Positions 18,183 through 29,072 are shown, counted from the stretch's first letter. The stretch is 37,332 bases of DNA from Desulfobacter postgatei (GCA_003252055.1 QKDP01000198.1:1-37332), one strand, 5' to 3'. Notes: generated by a model not told the origin, from the sequence alone. Numbers and translations are program-made.

Positions 18183-18962
18183 TTGATTTCCTTTATAAAA
18201 GCCCTGGCCCTTGAAGCCGGTATAATCTGTCTTGAAGACCAAAAGCACTTAACGTGTCATGACCTTGAATTCAAATCAGCAAAAGATATTGTCACGGCAA
18301 TAGACAAAAAAGTTGAAACGTTTCTGGTCAAGGCAATTCTTGCCCGGTATCCTGACCATGGTGTGCTCGGGGAAGAATACGGCGCTGTTCAGGCAAAAGC
18401 GCCGTTCAGGTGGATCATTGATCCCATAGACGGCACCACTTCCTTTGTACACCGGCTGCCCTTTTACAGCATCAGCATTGCCCTTGAAAAAGAGGGGGAA
18501 CTGGTGCTCGGCGTGGTCTATGCCCCTGCCCTGGGTCAGCTGTTTTATGCTGAAAAAGGCAACGGTGCATTTGTGAATGACACTCCCATTCATGTCTCTG
18601 AAACAAGTGAGCTTGACAAGGCGGTCATGGCAACGGGATTTGCATGCCTAAGGGCTGGCTGGCAAAACAACAACCTGCCAATTTTTAACGATATTGTACC
18701 CAAACTTCGGGACATCAGGCGCTTCGGATCTGCGGCGTTGGATCTTTGTTATACGGCCCTGGGCAGCTTGGACGGATTCTGGGAAATGAATCTTAATATT
18801 TATGATATTGCAGCCGGGACAGTTATTTTAAAGGAAGCAGGGGGTGTGGTTACGGATTTTACAGGCGGCCGGCAATATCCGGAAAAAGGTATTGCTGCGG
18901 CAAACAAGGTGTTGCACAATGAGCTGATCCGTATTCTGACAGGATTTTGCGCATCAGCATAA
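18183..18962 (+). CDS. Inositol monophosphatase family protein (SuhB-like)
   Basis: KDIVTAIDKKVE, GEEYG, WIIDPIDGTTSFVHRLPFYSISIALE, YDIAAGTVILKEAGGVVTDF. TTG start. Confidence 0.9.
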   Translation: MISFIKALALEAGIICLEDQKHLTCHDLEFKSAKDIVTAIDKKVETFLVKAILARYPDHGVLGEEYGAVQAKAPFRWIIDPIDGTTSFVHRLPFYSISIALEKEGELVLGVVYAPALGQLFYAEKGNGAFVNDTPIHVSETSELDKAVMATGFACLRAGWQNNNLPIFNDIVPKLRDIRRFGSAALDLCYTALGSLDGFWEMNLNIYDIAAGTVILKEAGGVVTDFTGGRQYPEKGIAAANKVLHNELIRILTGFCASA

Positions 18963-18981
18963 ATTATACTTTAACGAACTT

Positions 18982-19230
18982 ATGAAATTCATTTTCGCTT
19001 TTATATTTATTTTAAGCCTGACAGCCGGCGGCGCCTTTGGATACTATAGCCATTACGACTGGGTTGGATATACCATCACCTTTGCTGTCAGCGGATTTAT
19101 CGGTTCCAGTATCATTGCGGTACTTTTTTCATATCTGTATCTTTTTCAAAAAGACAGTGTTGAGCAGGTGCCCGCACAGCCGGACAAAACAATCGGTCAC
19201 CAACAGGAAATCAAGAGAATAAAAAGATGA
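18982..19230 (+). CDS. Small two-TM membrane protein, unknown function
   Basis: 82 aa with two hydrophobic helices; overlaps the next gene by 4 nt. Confidence 0.5.
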   Translation: MKFIFAFIFILSLTAGGAFGYYSHYDWVGYTITFAVSGFIGSSIIAVLFSYLYLFQKDSVEQVPAQPDKTIGHQQEIKRIKR

Positions 19231-20081
19231 ATATTCAGTGGTTTCCCGGCCATATGCTGGAGACAAAAAATCAGCTTAAAAGTTCCATTGCCAGGGTGGA
19301 TGCCCTGCTTGAGGTGGTGGATGCAAGGTTGCCGCTGTCCAGTTCAAACCCTTTTTTAGAGCGGATTGCCACGGGCAAAAACCGAATGAAAGTACTTAAT
19401 AAGGCGGATATTGCCGACCCGGAGGTGACACAAGCCTGGCTTGAATATTTCAACCGGGACATGAAATGTCCGGCTGCAGCCATCTGCGGGACCCGGCTGC
19501 AAGAGGCCTCACAGGCCCTGGAATCCCTGGTATCACAGGTAGACAGGAACCAGGCAAGGAAGGCCAAAGTCATGGTGGTGGGTATTCCCAACACCGGGAA
19601 ATCCACGATTTTAAACACCCTGGCCGGCCGGAAAGTGGCAAAGACCGGGAATGTCCCGGCCGTTACCCGGCACCAGCAGCGCACCAGCCTTAAAGGCAAT
19701 ATTGATATTTACGATACCCCGGGTATCCTGTGGCCGGTGATTGAACCCAGGCAGCGCGGACTTGCCCTAGCTGTGTCCGGGGCCATCAGTGATACCGCCA
19801 TTGACTACCATGAAATCGCCAATTTTGCCGCACAGCTTTTACTGGAAAGATACCCGGCCTGCCTTGTTGAGCGTTACCCGTTTTTAAATCCGTTGCCCGG
19901 AGCCCCCCAGGTTCTTATCGAAATGGTGGGCAAAGCCGGTGGATGTCTTAAAAAAGGCGGATACGTCGATTTTCAAAAAGCATCACAACTGATCATCAAG
20001 GATCTTCGATCCGGCAGGCTTGGCCGGATCAGTTTTGAAACACCAAAGGATATAAACGAAAACTATGACACAGACCAATAA
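19227..20081 (+). CDS. ylqF: Ribosome biogenesis GTPase YlqF/RbgA (circularly permuted)
   Basis: NIQWFPGHMLETKNQLK...VDALLEVVDARLPLSSSNP; NKAD precedes GIPNTGKSTILNTL. Confidence 0.93.
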   Translation: MNIQWFPGHMLETKNQLKSSIARVDALLEVVDARLPLSSSNPFLERIATGKNRMKVLNKADIADPEVTQAWLEYFNRDMKCPAAAICGTRLQEASQALESLVSQVDRNQARKAKVMVVGIPNTGKSTILNTLAGRKVAKTGNVPAVTRHQQRTSLKGNIDIYDTPGILWPVIEPRQRGLALAVSGAISDTAIDYHEIANFAAQLLLERYPACLVERYPFLNPLPGAPQVLIEMVGKAGGCLKKGGYVDFQKASQLIIKDLRSGRLGRISFETPKDINENYDTDQ

Positions 20082-22119
20082 ACTTCGCCACAGGCTTCGG
20101 GCTTTACTGTTTGTTGCCGCCTTTCTTTATTTCGCACCACTTTGCCATGCACAAATTGCCGAACTGACTTTTCAGGATGAACAGTCCCAACAATGTATTG
20201 CCATTGTCAATGCCCTTGAGCGGGATCATTTTACCGGGAAAACACTGGATAAAAATATGTCCGGCCAGGTGTTTGACCGGTATATCAAATCCCTGGATCC
20301 GGGCAGGCATCTGCTGACCCAGGCTGACCTTGATGCGTTTGAGCCGTTGAAACAGCTGATGTACAAATATCTGAAAACGGGAAACCTTGGACCGGCCTTT
20401 GAAATTTTCAACCTTTACCAGTCCCGCAACGAACAGCGCCTTGAATATATTCTCGAACTTGCCAAATCCTGGCAGACCCGGATTGATTTTACCGAAAACG
20501 AAACCCTTGTCATTGACTATGAGCATAAACCCTTTATCCGGGACACGTCAGGCCTTGAACCCCTGTGGAAAAAAGAGCTGAAAAACCATATCATTAATTT
20601 AAAGATAGACAAGACTGCGGATGACGAAATTTCCGAAACCCTGAAAAAGATCTATTCCAACCGGTTGTCCCGCCTGTCCCAAACACAGTCCCGGGATGTA
20701 TTCCAGATCTTCATGAATGCCGTCACCATGTCCTTTGACCCCCATTCCCAGTATTTTGCCCCGCGCCTGTCCGAGGATTTTGACATTCATATGAAACTGA
20801 GCTTAGAGGGCATTGGGGCGGTGCTGCAAAACGAATATGAATACACAAAAGTGGTCCGGCTAATCCCAAAAGGTCCGGCAGACAAATCCCAGAAACTTGC
20901 ACCTGGGGACAAAATCATTGGCGTGGGCCAGGGCCGGGATGGAGAGATCAAGGATACCATTGGCCAGCGCATTGATGATGTGGTTAAACTGATCCGGGGG
21001 CCCAAAGATACTTATGTGCGGTTAAAGATCATTCCGGCCAGAAAATCCAATGTAACCGCCACCATCAATATCAAACGCGACGAGGTGAAACTTGAGGAAC
21101 AGTCCGCCCACAAAAAAGTGATGGACGTGACCTCAAACGGCCGGACATATAAGCTGGGCATCATTGAAATTCCCAATTTCTACATTGATTTTGACGCCTT
21201 TCACAGGGGGGAGCCGGACTACAAAAGCACCACAGCGGACGTGACAAAACTGCTGCAGCAGTTAAAAAAAGAGAACATTGACGGGTTGATTATTGATTTA
21301 AGGGATAACGGGGGGGGATCGCTTAAAGAAGCCAATGATCTGACGGGGCTGTTCCTTAAATATGGACCCACGGTACAGATTAAAACAAAATTCAGGGTAT
21401 CGCGCCTGTATGATGAAGATCCAACGATTGCCTATACCGGGCCTCTTATGGTGCTTATCAACAGGATGAGCGCCTCGGCCAGTGAAATTTTTGCAGGCGC
21501 CATCAAAGATTATCACCGGGGTATTATTGTAGGCACCCAAACTTTTGGCAAGGGCACGGTTCAGGAACTCAAACCCTTGGGAGATGGACGACTGAAGATA
21601 ACCTCTGCCAAATTTTACCGGGTCTCGGGTAAAAGCACCCAGCACAAAGGCGTTGAACCCGACATCTGGTTCCCCCCAATTTACAGGACCAAAGATACCG
21701 GAGAAAGCGCCCTCGACGGTGCCCTGCTCTGGGACCATATTGATGCCACCCGTTATTCAGCCTATATGTCTTTGCAGCCCATGATCCAATCCTTGGATGA
21801 TGCCTATAAAAAAAGGGCTGAAAAATCTTTTGGCATTAAATATCTCACCCAACGGATTCAATTGGCAGAATCTTTGAGTGAACAAAAAAACCTCTCCCTG
21901 AATCTGGCGGACCGGCTAAAAACAGACACCGCCTTGAACAATGAGGAGCTGGCCCTGGAAAACAATTACCGGAAACAGAAAGGGGAAAAACCTCTGACAA
22001 CCCTGGAGGACATTGACCCGGAAAGAAAAGAACTCAAGGAAATCCTGACAGACCAGGCCAGGTACATTGCTGCAGATTTTGTTACGTTAAGCCGTAAATA
22101 CGGATATAACTGGCAGTAG
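20065..22119 (+). CDS. prc: Carboxy-terminal (tail-specific) processing protease
   Basis: PDZ domain plus GLIIDLRDNGGGSLKEANDLTGLF and MSASASEIFAGAIKDYHRGIIVGTQTFGKGTVQ (S41 family Ser/Lys). Confidence 0.93.
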   Translation: MTQTNKLRHRLRALLFVAAFLYFAPLCHAQIAELTFQDEQSQQCIAIVNALERDHFTGKTLDKNMSGQVFDRYIKSLDPGRHLLTQADLDAFEPLKQLMYKYLKTGNLGPAFEIFNLYQSRNEQRLEYILELAKSWQTRIDFTENETLVIDYEHKPFIRDTSGLEPLWKKELKNHIINLKIDKTADDEISETLKKIYSNRLSRLSQTQSRDVFQIFMNAVTMSFDPHSQYFAPRLSEDFDIHMKLSLEGIGAVLQNEYEYTKVVRLIPKGPADKSQKLAPGDKIIGVGQGRDGEIKDTIGQRIDDVVKLIRGPKDTYVRLKIIPARKSNVTATINIKRDEVKLEEQSAHKKVMDVTSNGRTYKLGIIEIPNFYIDFDAFHRGEPDYKSTTADVTKLLQQLKKENIDGLIIDLRDNGGGSLKEANDLTGLFLKYGPTVQIKTKFRVSRLYDEDPTIAYTGPLMVLINRMSASASEIFAGAIKDYHRGIIVGTQTFGKGTVQELKPLGDGRLKITSAKFYRVSGKSTQHKGVEPDIWFPPIYRTKDTGESALDGALLWDHIDATRYSAYMSLQPMIQSLDDAYKKRAEKSFGIKYLTQRIQLAESLSEQKNLSLNLADRLKTDTALNNEELALENNYRKQKGEKPLTTLEDIDPERKELKEILTDQARYIAADFVTLSRKYGYNWQ

Positions 22120-22141
22120 CATCTGATTTTTATATGGGTGG

Positions 22142-25100
22142 ATGGCTATGAACAGAAAACGCATACTGCGCATTGCTGTTTTTTTTGCGGTAACCGTGAC
22201 CGTCTTTGCCGTGGCCCTGCCCTTTGCCATTACCCCGTTGATCAATACGGAACAGGTCAAAGCGCGTCTGACCAGGGCTCTTCAGGACAGAACCGGCATT
22301 GAAATCCGGTTTAATGAGTTAGCGTTTATCCTCAAACCCCTGCCAGGTATCTGCTTAAAAGAAATATCGGCGCAGATTGACCCAAGAAACCAGGTGACAC
22401 TCCACAAAGCACTGGTGGAACTGGACCCGGCCCAACTGCTCAATTTCAAGACGGCCGTAAGGCGCATCACCCTTCAATCCCCTGAACTGATCAGGAATAA
22501 GGCGGTTGCCGGCGAAAATAAATCCATAGAGACATTGGATATTGCCACTGCCGTGCAGAATGGATTTGATGAATTACTTGGTCTGGTCCCTTCAGATACG
22601 GATCATCTGGATATTATTGTCACCAATGCCCGGTCCAATTATTTCAACGCCATGGACTGCCGGGTTCGTATGATTGGCCGGACACGGTCTGTGAATATCA
22701 AGGCGCAGATATCAGGGCTTCGGCTGGAAACCCACCATATTCCAACGCTTGAATCCACACTCAAAGGCCGAATAACAGGTCTTGATATCCCTCACATGTC
22801 AGTGGTCTGCCGTCATGATGAAAACACCTTTCTTGCCGGCAAATTGAAAATCGCATCCCTTCAGGCCGGTCTTGAAGCACCCAAAGACCACTGCATTGAA
22901 ACAAAGGAATTTGACCTTGATTTTGACCTGTCAAAGGACAGGGTAACCGCACACCTTGCACCTTTGGCACTTGTTTATCCCAAAGGGCGCGTTGGAATAG
23001 ATGTATCACTTTCCCCCGGACAAGGCGCATCAAGCATTGAATTTGCCGGGGAGCAGATTGATATCAGTCAGGCAAGACAGGTGTGTCTGCCACTTCTTGA
23101 CGGACTTAAAACATCCCAAAGCCTGTTTGACATTCTCAGGGCAGGAACCGCCCAAAAGATTACAGTGGGGTTTAAAAGCAACGACATACATCATCTGTTC
23201 AACGCAGAAAACCTTTTCATAAACGGCTGGGCAGAATCTGCCACAGTTAAAATTCCCAATGTGCCCATCATTGTTGACAATGCCTCGGGCCGGGCAGAGA
23301 TGACAGACGGTGTGCTGAGCATTTATCCCAAAGGCGGCCATGTGGGAAAAACAGTTGTCACCGGCGGAGACCTTGATATCAATCTGATTCATCATCACGA
23401 TGTCCCATTTTCAGGCCAATTCCCCCTAAAGGTCGATTTAGGAGAACTTCCCGCCGCTCTTATCTCCCTGTTACCGGATACGACCCTTGCCCGGGAAATG
23501 TCAAAGATATCCGCGCTGACCGGCCGGGCAGATGCGGTTCTTGAGCTGAATAAAACCCAAGCCTACAAAGACCTGGATGTCAAGGTAACCGCAAAAAACA
23601 TCCAGGCAAACGGAAACTACCGGCGCATGCCGTTGCCTATCCGGATTGACCGCGGCTCTTTTCTTCTGGACAAAGGCGAGGTCTTTGTGAAAAACATGTC
23701 CGGTGCCATAGGAAACAGCAGGATATCAAACCTTAATGCCGGTATTGATACCAGGGGTTCCGTACCCATGAGTATAAAAAGTATGGCCGCAAATATTATT
23801 CTGGAACAGGCAGCTCCCCTGGTTGATCTTTTCCCCGGGGCAAGGGAAAAGTTTGGCCCGGTTAAAAATTTTTCGGGAATCATGGACATTAAAGACATTA
23901 GGTTTCAAGGCCCCATGTTCTTGCCCAACCAGTGGCAGATTCACATGACAGGCCAGGTGAATAAAGGGGCCGTCATCTTTTCCGACAATACCCAAGGGAT
24001 ATCCGATCTGTTCTGCAAATTCAGCGCAGCCCCGTCAATAATAAAGCTGTCGGAAATTGTTTGTACCATCAAAGACGGCACCTGGCTTGAAAAGAACATT
24101 TCGCCCGAATATACCCAAAGTATTGTCCTGCCCCTGACATTGACCCGGGGACAGTTTGTGAAACAGGCAGACGCCTGTCTGTTTCAAGGGCAGTTACGCA
24201 CAATATCAGGTGCAACGGTATTCTTCATGATAAACGGTCCTGCCATAGACAAAATGACCCCATCAAAAGTGCAGATAGAGGACGGGGAACGAACCCATGC
24301 AGATGTGACCTTTTACAAAAAACCGGATATGCCCAAACTTAATTTTTCCGGGCAACTGGATAAAACAACCCTGGAAAACATGCTTTACCCGGATTCGTTT
24401 CTTTATCGGGAACTTCAGGAGGTGACCGGTAAAAATGCGCTAACTGTTTCAACGGATGAAGCAAGCAATATCACCATCTCTGCCAGCACGCTTAATCTTG
24501 ATCCCCTTTTGTCCCTGCAGAAAAAATCTGCACCTGCCCGCCCTTTGCGCCCCCTGGTAAAACAGAAACATATTTTTCTTAATGTCGACACGTTGAACTA
24601 TGACCAGCGTGTATACCAAGGGGTTCAGGCAAAGGTAACAATTCATCAACCGGCCACGGATATAGATATCACCCATGCACTTCTTTGCGGCCTTGACCTT
24701 TCAGGCCGGATAACCATTAATCACACCGGCAGCAGGCCCTGGGTCTTAACCCGCGTTTTTTTCAAGACGGATAAGGCAAAGCAGTTGTCACGTTCAGTCG
24801 ATTGCTTAACAGGCAGTCAAAATCTTATTGAAGGAAGTTATACCCTGGCAGGGGAACTATCCGGCTCTGCACAGACCCTGACCCTGGTAAAATCAAAACA
24901 GAACGGCCATCTTAATTTTAAGGCCCAGTCCGGCCGTATATATAAAGCCACACTGCTTTCCAGGCTTTTATCAGTTGTCAATATCCTTGGAGACACTGAC
25001 CTGCAGCAGCAGGGGTTCGGATTTAAAACATTCACGGCCGATGCAGACGTAAAAGAGAGTGTGGTGCATATAAAAAATGCCTTTATTGATGCAGACAATA

Positions 25101-25387
25101 TGGCCATTATTGCCGAAGGATGGGCAGATCCGCTAAAGGATACCCTGGATATCACCTTTCTGGTGGCCCCGTTTAAAACCATTGATACCATTATTAAACA
25201 TATTCCGGTTGTAAACGCGATTTTTAACGGCCGCCTCGTCTCTTTTCCCGCCAGGGCCTATGGAAAAATATCAGACCCCACTGTGGTTCCCCTTCATCCG
25301 TCCGCAGTGGGAAAAGGATTGCTCAATTTGCTGGAGGACCTTGTCAAAACGCCCGGCCGCCTCATTGACGGAGTGAAAATAAAATGA
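22142..25387 (+). CDS. AsmA-like / intermembrane lipid-transport-type large envelope protein
   Basis: N-terminal TM then long beta-rich repetitive region; C-terminal ...DNMAIIAEGWADPLKDTLDITFLVAPFKTIDTIIKHIPVVNAIFNG resembles AsmA-family C-termini. Confidence 0.72.
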   Translation: MAMNRKRILRIAVFFAVTVTVFAVALPFAITPLINTEQVKARLTRALQDRTGIEIRFNELAFILKPLPGICLKEISAQIDPRNQVTLHKALVELDPAQLLNFKTAVRRITLQSPELIRNKAVAGENKSIETLDIATAVQNGFDELLGLVPSDTDHLDIIVTNARSNYFNAMDCRVRMIGRTRSVNIKAQISGLRLETHHIPTLESTLKGRITGLDIPHMSVVCRHDENTFLAGKLKIASLQAGLEAPKDHCIETKEFDLDFDLSKDRVTAHLAPLALVYPKGRVGIDVSLSPGQGASSIEFAGEQIDISQARQVCLPLLDGLKTSQSLFDILRAGTAQKITVGFKSNDIHHLFNAENLFINGWAESATVKIPNVPIIVDNASGRAEMTDGVLSIYPKGGHVGKTVVTGGDLDINLIHHHDVPFSGQFPLKVDLGELPAALISLLPDTTLAREMSKISALTGRADAVLELNKTQAYKDLDVKVTAKNIQANGNYRRMPLPIRIDRGSFLLDKGEVFVKNMSGAIGNSRISNLNAGIDTRGSVPMSIKSMAANIILEQAAPLVDLFPGAREKFGPVKNFSGIMDIKDIRFQGPMFLPNQWQIHMTGQVNKGAVIFSDNTQGISDLFCKFSAAPSIIKLSEIVCTIKDGTWLEKNISPEYTQSIVLPLTLTRGQFVKQADACLFQGQLRTISGATVFFMINGPAIDKMTPSKVQIEDGERTHADVTFYKKPDMPKLNFSGQLDKTTLENMLYPDSFLYRELQEVTGKNALTVSTDEASNITISASTLNLDPLLSLQKKSAPARPLRPLVKQKHIFLNVDTLNYDQRVYQGVQAKVTIHQPATDIDITHALLCGLDLSGRITINHTGSRPWVLTRVFFKTDKAKQLSRSVDCLTGSQNLIEGSYTLAGELSGSAQTLTLVKSKQNGHLNFKAQSGRIYKATLLSRLLSVVNILGDTDLQQQGFGFKTFTADADVKESVVHIKNAFIDADNMAIIAEGWADPLKDTLDITFLVAPFKTIDTIIKHIPVVNAIFNGRLVSFPARAYGKISDPTVVPLHPSAVGKGLLNLLEDLVKTPGRLIDGVKIK

Positions 25388-26190
25388 AAAACAGCCCTGA
25401 CATATTTTCACAAACATTTAATTTACCCTATTCCGCTTTAACCATCGGCGGAAGGGTCAAAATGGACTGGCTTTTAAATGTATTCCAGGATGCAGCTTCA
25501 ACCCATTGTCACGCCCAGGGAGTTTCCGGGTTTGACATGGCTGAAAAGGATCTTAAATGGGTGGTGGCCCAATACCGGATACAAATTCACAAACCCATTG
25601 ACTGGATGACGGCTCTGGTCATTCAGACATGGCGGGCACCCTGGAAAAACCTTTATGAAGTCAGACAGTTCAGACTGGTGACAGAACAGGCACACGCGTT
25701 GGAAAATCCCTGCCCTCTGGTGACCGCCTCAAGTATCTGGATATTAATAAAAGCCGCAAACAACAGGCCGGTAAGGCTGGCCCCGAATATGCCGCCCTCT
25801 TTGATGAAGCACCCTGCGCAGGAACCTGCTGAACTGATCAAACCGGATGCAGATCTCGCCCATGTTGACCATGAGCGCAGCTTTCCGGTTCATTTCCTTG
25901 ATCTGGATCTCAACGAGCACGTAAATAACCGGGTGTATGTCAGATGGGCAGTGGAATCTTTGCCCGGCACGTTAAACTTTGAATATACCCCGGTGAAATG
26001 TGACGTGATCTATCAAAAGGAGGCTCTGCCCGGAGATACCGTGCAAAGCCGCATCTCAATGAACTTTGAAAAGGACCTGCTCTTCACAGACCATGTCATT
26101 GTCCGTGGGTCTTCAAAGGAAAATCTGGCCCGCCTGATGCTCACCTGGAAAAAAACAGGCACTCAAAGCCTGTTTCACATAAAAAAATGA
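25384..26190 (+). CDS. Acyl-ACP thioesterase
   Basis: MDWLLNVFQDAASTHCHAQGVSGFDM...WVVAQYRIQIHKPIDWMTALVIQTW...DLDLNEHVNNRVYVRWAVESLP (double hotdog FatA/TesA-like pattern). Confidence 0.85.
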   Translation: MKNSPDIFSQTFNLPYSALTIGGRVKMDWLLNVFQDAASTHCHAQGVSGFDMAEKDLKWVVAQYRIQIHKPIDWMTALVIQTWRAPWKNLYEVRQFRLVTEQAHALENPCPLVTASSIWILIKAANNRPVRLAPNMPPSLMKHPAQEPAELIKPDADLAHVDHERSFPVHFLDLDLNEHVNNRVYVRWAVESLPGTLNFEYTPVKCDVIYQKEALPGDTVQSRISMNFEKDLLFTDHVIVRGSSKENLARLMLTWKKTGTQSLFHIKK

Positions 26191-26639
26191 CCGTTGAAAA
26201 AGCATACCGGAAGGCCTTGGGATATCTATCAAAAAGTCCTAAAACCATCCGGCAGATGAAAGAATATCTGGCAGATAAAGGGTATGACGCAAATATTATC
26301 GAAAAAGTTGTTGCGCGGTTATTGAGTTTTAATTATCTTGACGACAGAGCATTTGCACGACAGTTTATTGAAAGCCGAATCCGTTACAAGCCGAAATCCG
26401 TTTTTGCCCTTGGATTTGAACTGCGCAAAAAAGGAATTTCCCCGGCACTGGCAAAAGAACTTTTAACTGCATATAAAGATGAGGAACTGGCATTAAAAGC
26501 GGTTGAGACTAAAATGCAGTCCTGGAACAGACTGGATGAATATGAATGCAGAAAAAAAATGATGAACTATCTGCGTTACAGAGGGTTTGATTACAGCGTG
26601 TACCAGACGGTATGGCAGAAAATTCAAGCAGAGTCCTAA
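26187..26639 (+). CDS. recX: Regulatory protein RecX
   Basis: ALGYLSKSPKTIRQMKEYLADKGYDANIIEKVVARLLSFNYLDDRAFARQFIESRIRYKPKSVFALGFELRKKGI. Confidence 0.88.
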   Translation: MTVEKAYRKALGYLSKSPKTIRQMKEYLADKGYDANIIEKVVARLLSFNYLDDRAFARQFIESRIRYKPKSVFALGFELRKKGISPALAKELLTAYKDEELALKAVETKMQSWNRLDEYECRKKMMNYLRYRGFDYSVYQTVWQKIQAES

Positions 26640-26735
26640 AAAAACACACGCCCCATGACTGCATAAATATTTTGCGAGTTTGACACTTTATTTACAGAAT
26701 TATTGTGAACTAAACTTCATGATAAGGATTCACTT

Positions 26736-27149
26736 ATGGTTGGAAGAAAAAGAACCATTGAGCGTCGAAAAAACAAACGATATAAAGCGATGGAAGGTGC
26801 CTACGCAGCCATCACTAATTCGAACAAGCTTGGTCAAATCATCGATATCAGTATGGGCGGACTGAGTTTCAAATATATAGACACCGAAAACGAATCAGAA
26901 GGACCTGAAAAGAGAAACGAAGAGTCGATTTTCTTAAGCAGCATCGGATATTATGTTGGCGATCTTCCCTTTCAAACCATTGCCGACTATAAAATAACAG
27001 ATACGCCGTCATTCAGTTCAATGGTAGTCAGAAAGCGCCATGTCAAATTTACCGATCTGACGTTTAAACAGCTGTTTGACCTGGACCATTATATGAAAAA
27101 TAATGTGTCAGAAGAGATAAAACCGCTTCTAAAGGAATATAAATCCTGA
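26736..27149 (+). CDS. PilZ-domain protein (putative c-di-GMP receptor)
   Basis: RRKNKRYKAMEGAYAAI...GQIIDISMGGLSFKY (RxxxR-like and D/NxSxxG motifs). Confidence 0.75.
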   Translation: MVGRKRTIERRKNKRYKAMEGAYAAITNSNKLGQIIDISMGGLSFKYIDTENESEGPEKRNEESIFLSSIGYYVGDLPFQTIADYKITDTPSFSSMVVRKRHVKFTDLTFKQLFDLDHYMKNNVSEEIKPLLKEYKS

Positions 27150-27167
27150 ATCGTTACTTATGCACAA

Positions 27168-29072
27168 TCAGTTAATAATATCTGTATTTATCCCTATTTT
27201 AGCTTTATCTTTCAGGGCCGACAGCCATTGAGAATAATAGGCCTGCTCTTTTTGGGCTTGAAGTTGCTGCTTAACTTTCTCAAGATTGTCGGCAATGGCA
27301 GCTGCATCAGGTACCTGTTTTTCCTTCAGGCCGATAATGTAAAATTTCCCAGATGCTTCAAGGACTTGTTTATAGACTGGATTTTTGTCATCAAGGGTAA
27401 AGGCGGCTTGTGCAATCGCTGCTGATCCGGCAATACCGGGAACAGCGTCATTGCGGGTAAACATCTTACTGGACTCAACCTTAAGGTGATTGTCTTCGGC
27501 AAGCTTCTCAAGGTTTGGGGCGTCATTGCCTGCTTTTTCAAGCATTGACTCAGCGGCTTTTTGGGCTGCCTGTTTTTTCAGGCCGGCAGTTAATGTAACG
27601 GCAATTTTATTTTTTACATCTTTATAGGCAAGCAGCTTTGGCTCTATCTTTTCAAGCACATGCATCAGGTAATAATTATTTCCGATTTTCTTGACTTCAC
27701 TGATCTCATTATCAACCAGGGAAAAGGCTGCGGAGGCGAACTCACCGGGATCTGAAATGCCCATACCTTTAAGTTCCGTTCCCCGGGCAGTAAAGGCCGG
27801 GGTGCTTACAGGCTGTTTAGCTGCAACCAGGGTGACCTGTTCAAAGGAATCACCGTCAAGCACCGCATCATAGGCATCCTCAGCCTTATTATATGCCAAT
27901 TCCTGCATCCGGCTTGCAGCCAGTTCCTTTTGGATCTGTGCTTTGGCAGTCTCAAAAGGCGTCACGGTTTCAGGTGTTTTATCTGTCACCTTAATAATAT
28001 GCCACCCGAAACGGGTTCTTACAGGCTGTGAGATATCACCTGCTTTCATGGCAAATGCGGCATCAGCAAAAGGTTTTACCATACTGGTTTTGCCGAACCG
28101 GCCCAGGTACCCGCCACTGGCGGCGGACGGTCCCTGGGAATAGGTCTTGGCAAGTTCTGCGAAATCCTCTGCCTTGACTGCTTTCTCATAGACGCTTAAA
28201 GCCTCTTCTTTGGCCCTGGCCACGGCCTGATCATCCGCGTTTTCATCCACCTTTATCAGGATATGGCTGGCTTCAACCTGTTCCGGCGTAGTAAAACGAG
28301 CCAGGTTCTGATCGTAAAAATTCCGGATCGCAGTTTCTTCAATCTTGACCTGGTCCTCAAAATCCCCGGGCGCAAACACAAGAAATGCCACTTTGCGTTT
28401 TGGCTCAGACATGTACAGATCATGATGGGCGTCATATTGGGCACGGATCTGCTCTGCGCCGGCAAAGACATCAGAAAATGTTGCCGGATCAATCAAAATA
28501 TAGTTAATACCGACCTTTATGTTGTTAAAGGCATACCAGGCTTGGGCTTCCTGATTTCCTACGGTTATGCTGTTGATCACCATGCGCTGGAGTTTGGTAT
28601 TCCTGATGGTGTTGCGCTGCATCGCTTCAAAGGTTTCAGGGGTCATGGCGTTCTGCCCGAGCACCCGCTTGTACAGGTCCATATCAAAGACACCGTCTCT
28701 CTGGAATGCCTTGATTGACAGCAGATCCTGTTTGAGTTCCTCGTCCGACACGATGATATTTAACTTTTCGGCCTCAAGTTCCAGAATCTTTTGATCAATC
28801 AAACTGTTCACTGCAAGCTGCTTAACATTCAACGACTTTATCAAATCGTCATCCAAAGAGGAGCCGAACTGCTGCTGAAGACGCTGGATCATGCGCTGAT
28901 AGGCATCACGGTATTCCGCCAAAGTGATGGCCTGGTCATTAACCGTGGCCACCTGATTGTGCTTGCCGGCTTTCATACTGCCAACACCTAGAAACACAAA
29001 CACAATAACAATAATGCCCAAAAAAAACTTTATAATCCAATTTCCCGTGTTTTCACGAAGGTAACGCAGCAT
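27168..29072 (-). CDS. ppiD: SurA/PpiD-like peptidyl-prolyl isomerase foldase, membrane anchored
   Basis: MLRYLRENTGNWIIKFFLGIIVIVFVFLGVG anchor; parvulin domain ASHILIKVDENADDQAVARAKEEALSVYEKAVKAEDFAELAKTYSQGPSAASGGYLGRFGKTSMVKPFADAAFAMKAGDISQPVRTRFGWHIIKV. Confidence 0.92.
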   Translation of the reverse strand: MLRYLRENTGNWIIKFFLGIIVIVFVFLGVGSMKAGKHNQVATVNDQAITLAEYRDAYQRMIQRLQQQFGSSLDDDLIKSLNVKQLAVNSLIDQKILELEAEKLNIIVSDEELKQDLLSIKAFQRDGVFDMDLYKRVLGQNAMTPETFEAMQRNTIRNTKLQRMVINSITVGNQEAQAWYAFNNIKVGINYILIDPATFSDVFAGAEQIRAQYDAHHDLYMSEPKRKVAFLVFAPGDFEDQVKIEETAIRNFYDQNLARFTTPEQVEASHILIKVDENADDQAVARAKEEALSVYEKAVKAEDFAELAKTYSQGPSAASGGYLGRFGKTSMVKPFADAAFAMKAGDISQPVRTRFGWHIIKVTDKTPETVTPFETAKAQIQKELAASRMQELAYNKAEDAYDAVLDGDSFEQVTLVAAKQPVSTPAFTARGTELKGMGISDPGEFASAAFSLVDNEISEVKKIGNNYYLMHVLEKIEPKLLAYKDVKNKIAVTLTAGLKKQAAQKAAESMLEKAGNDAPNLEKLAEDNHLKVESSKMFTRNDAVPGIAGSAAIAQAAFTLDDKNPVYKQVLEASGKFYIIGLKEKQVPDAAAIADNLEKVKQQLQAQKEQAYYSQWLSALKDKAKIGINTDIIN

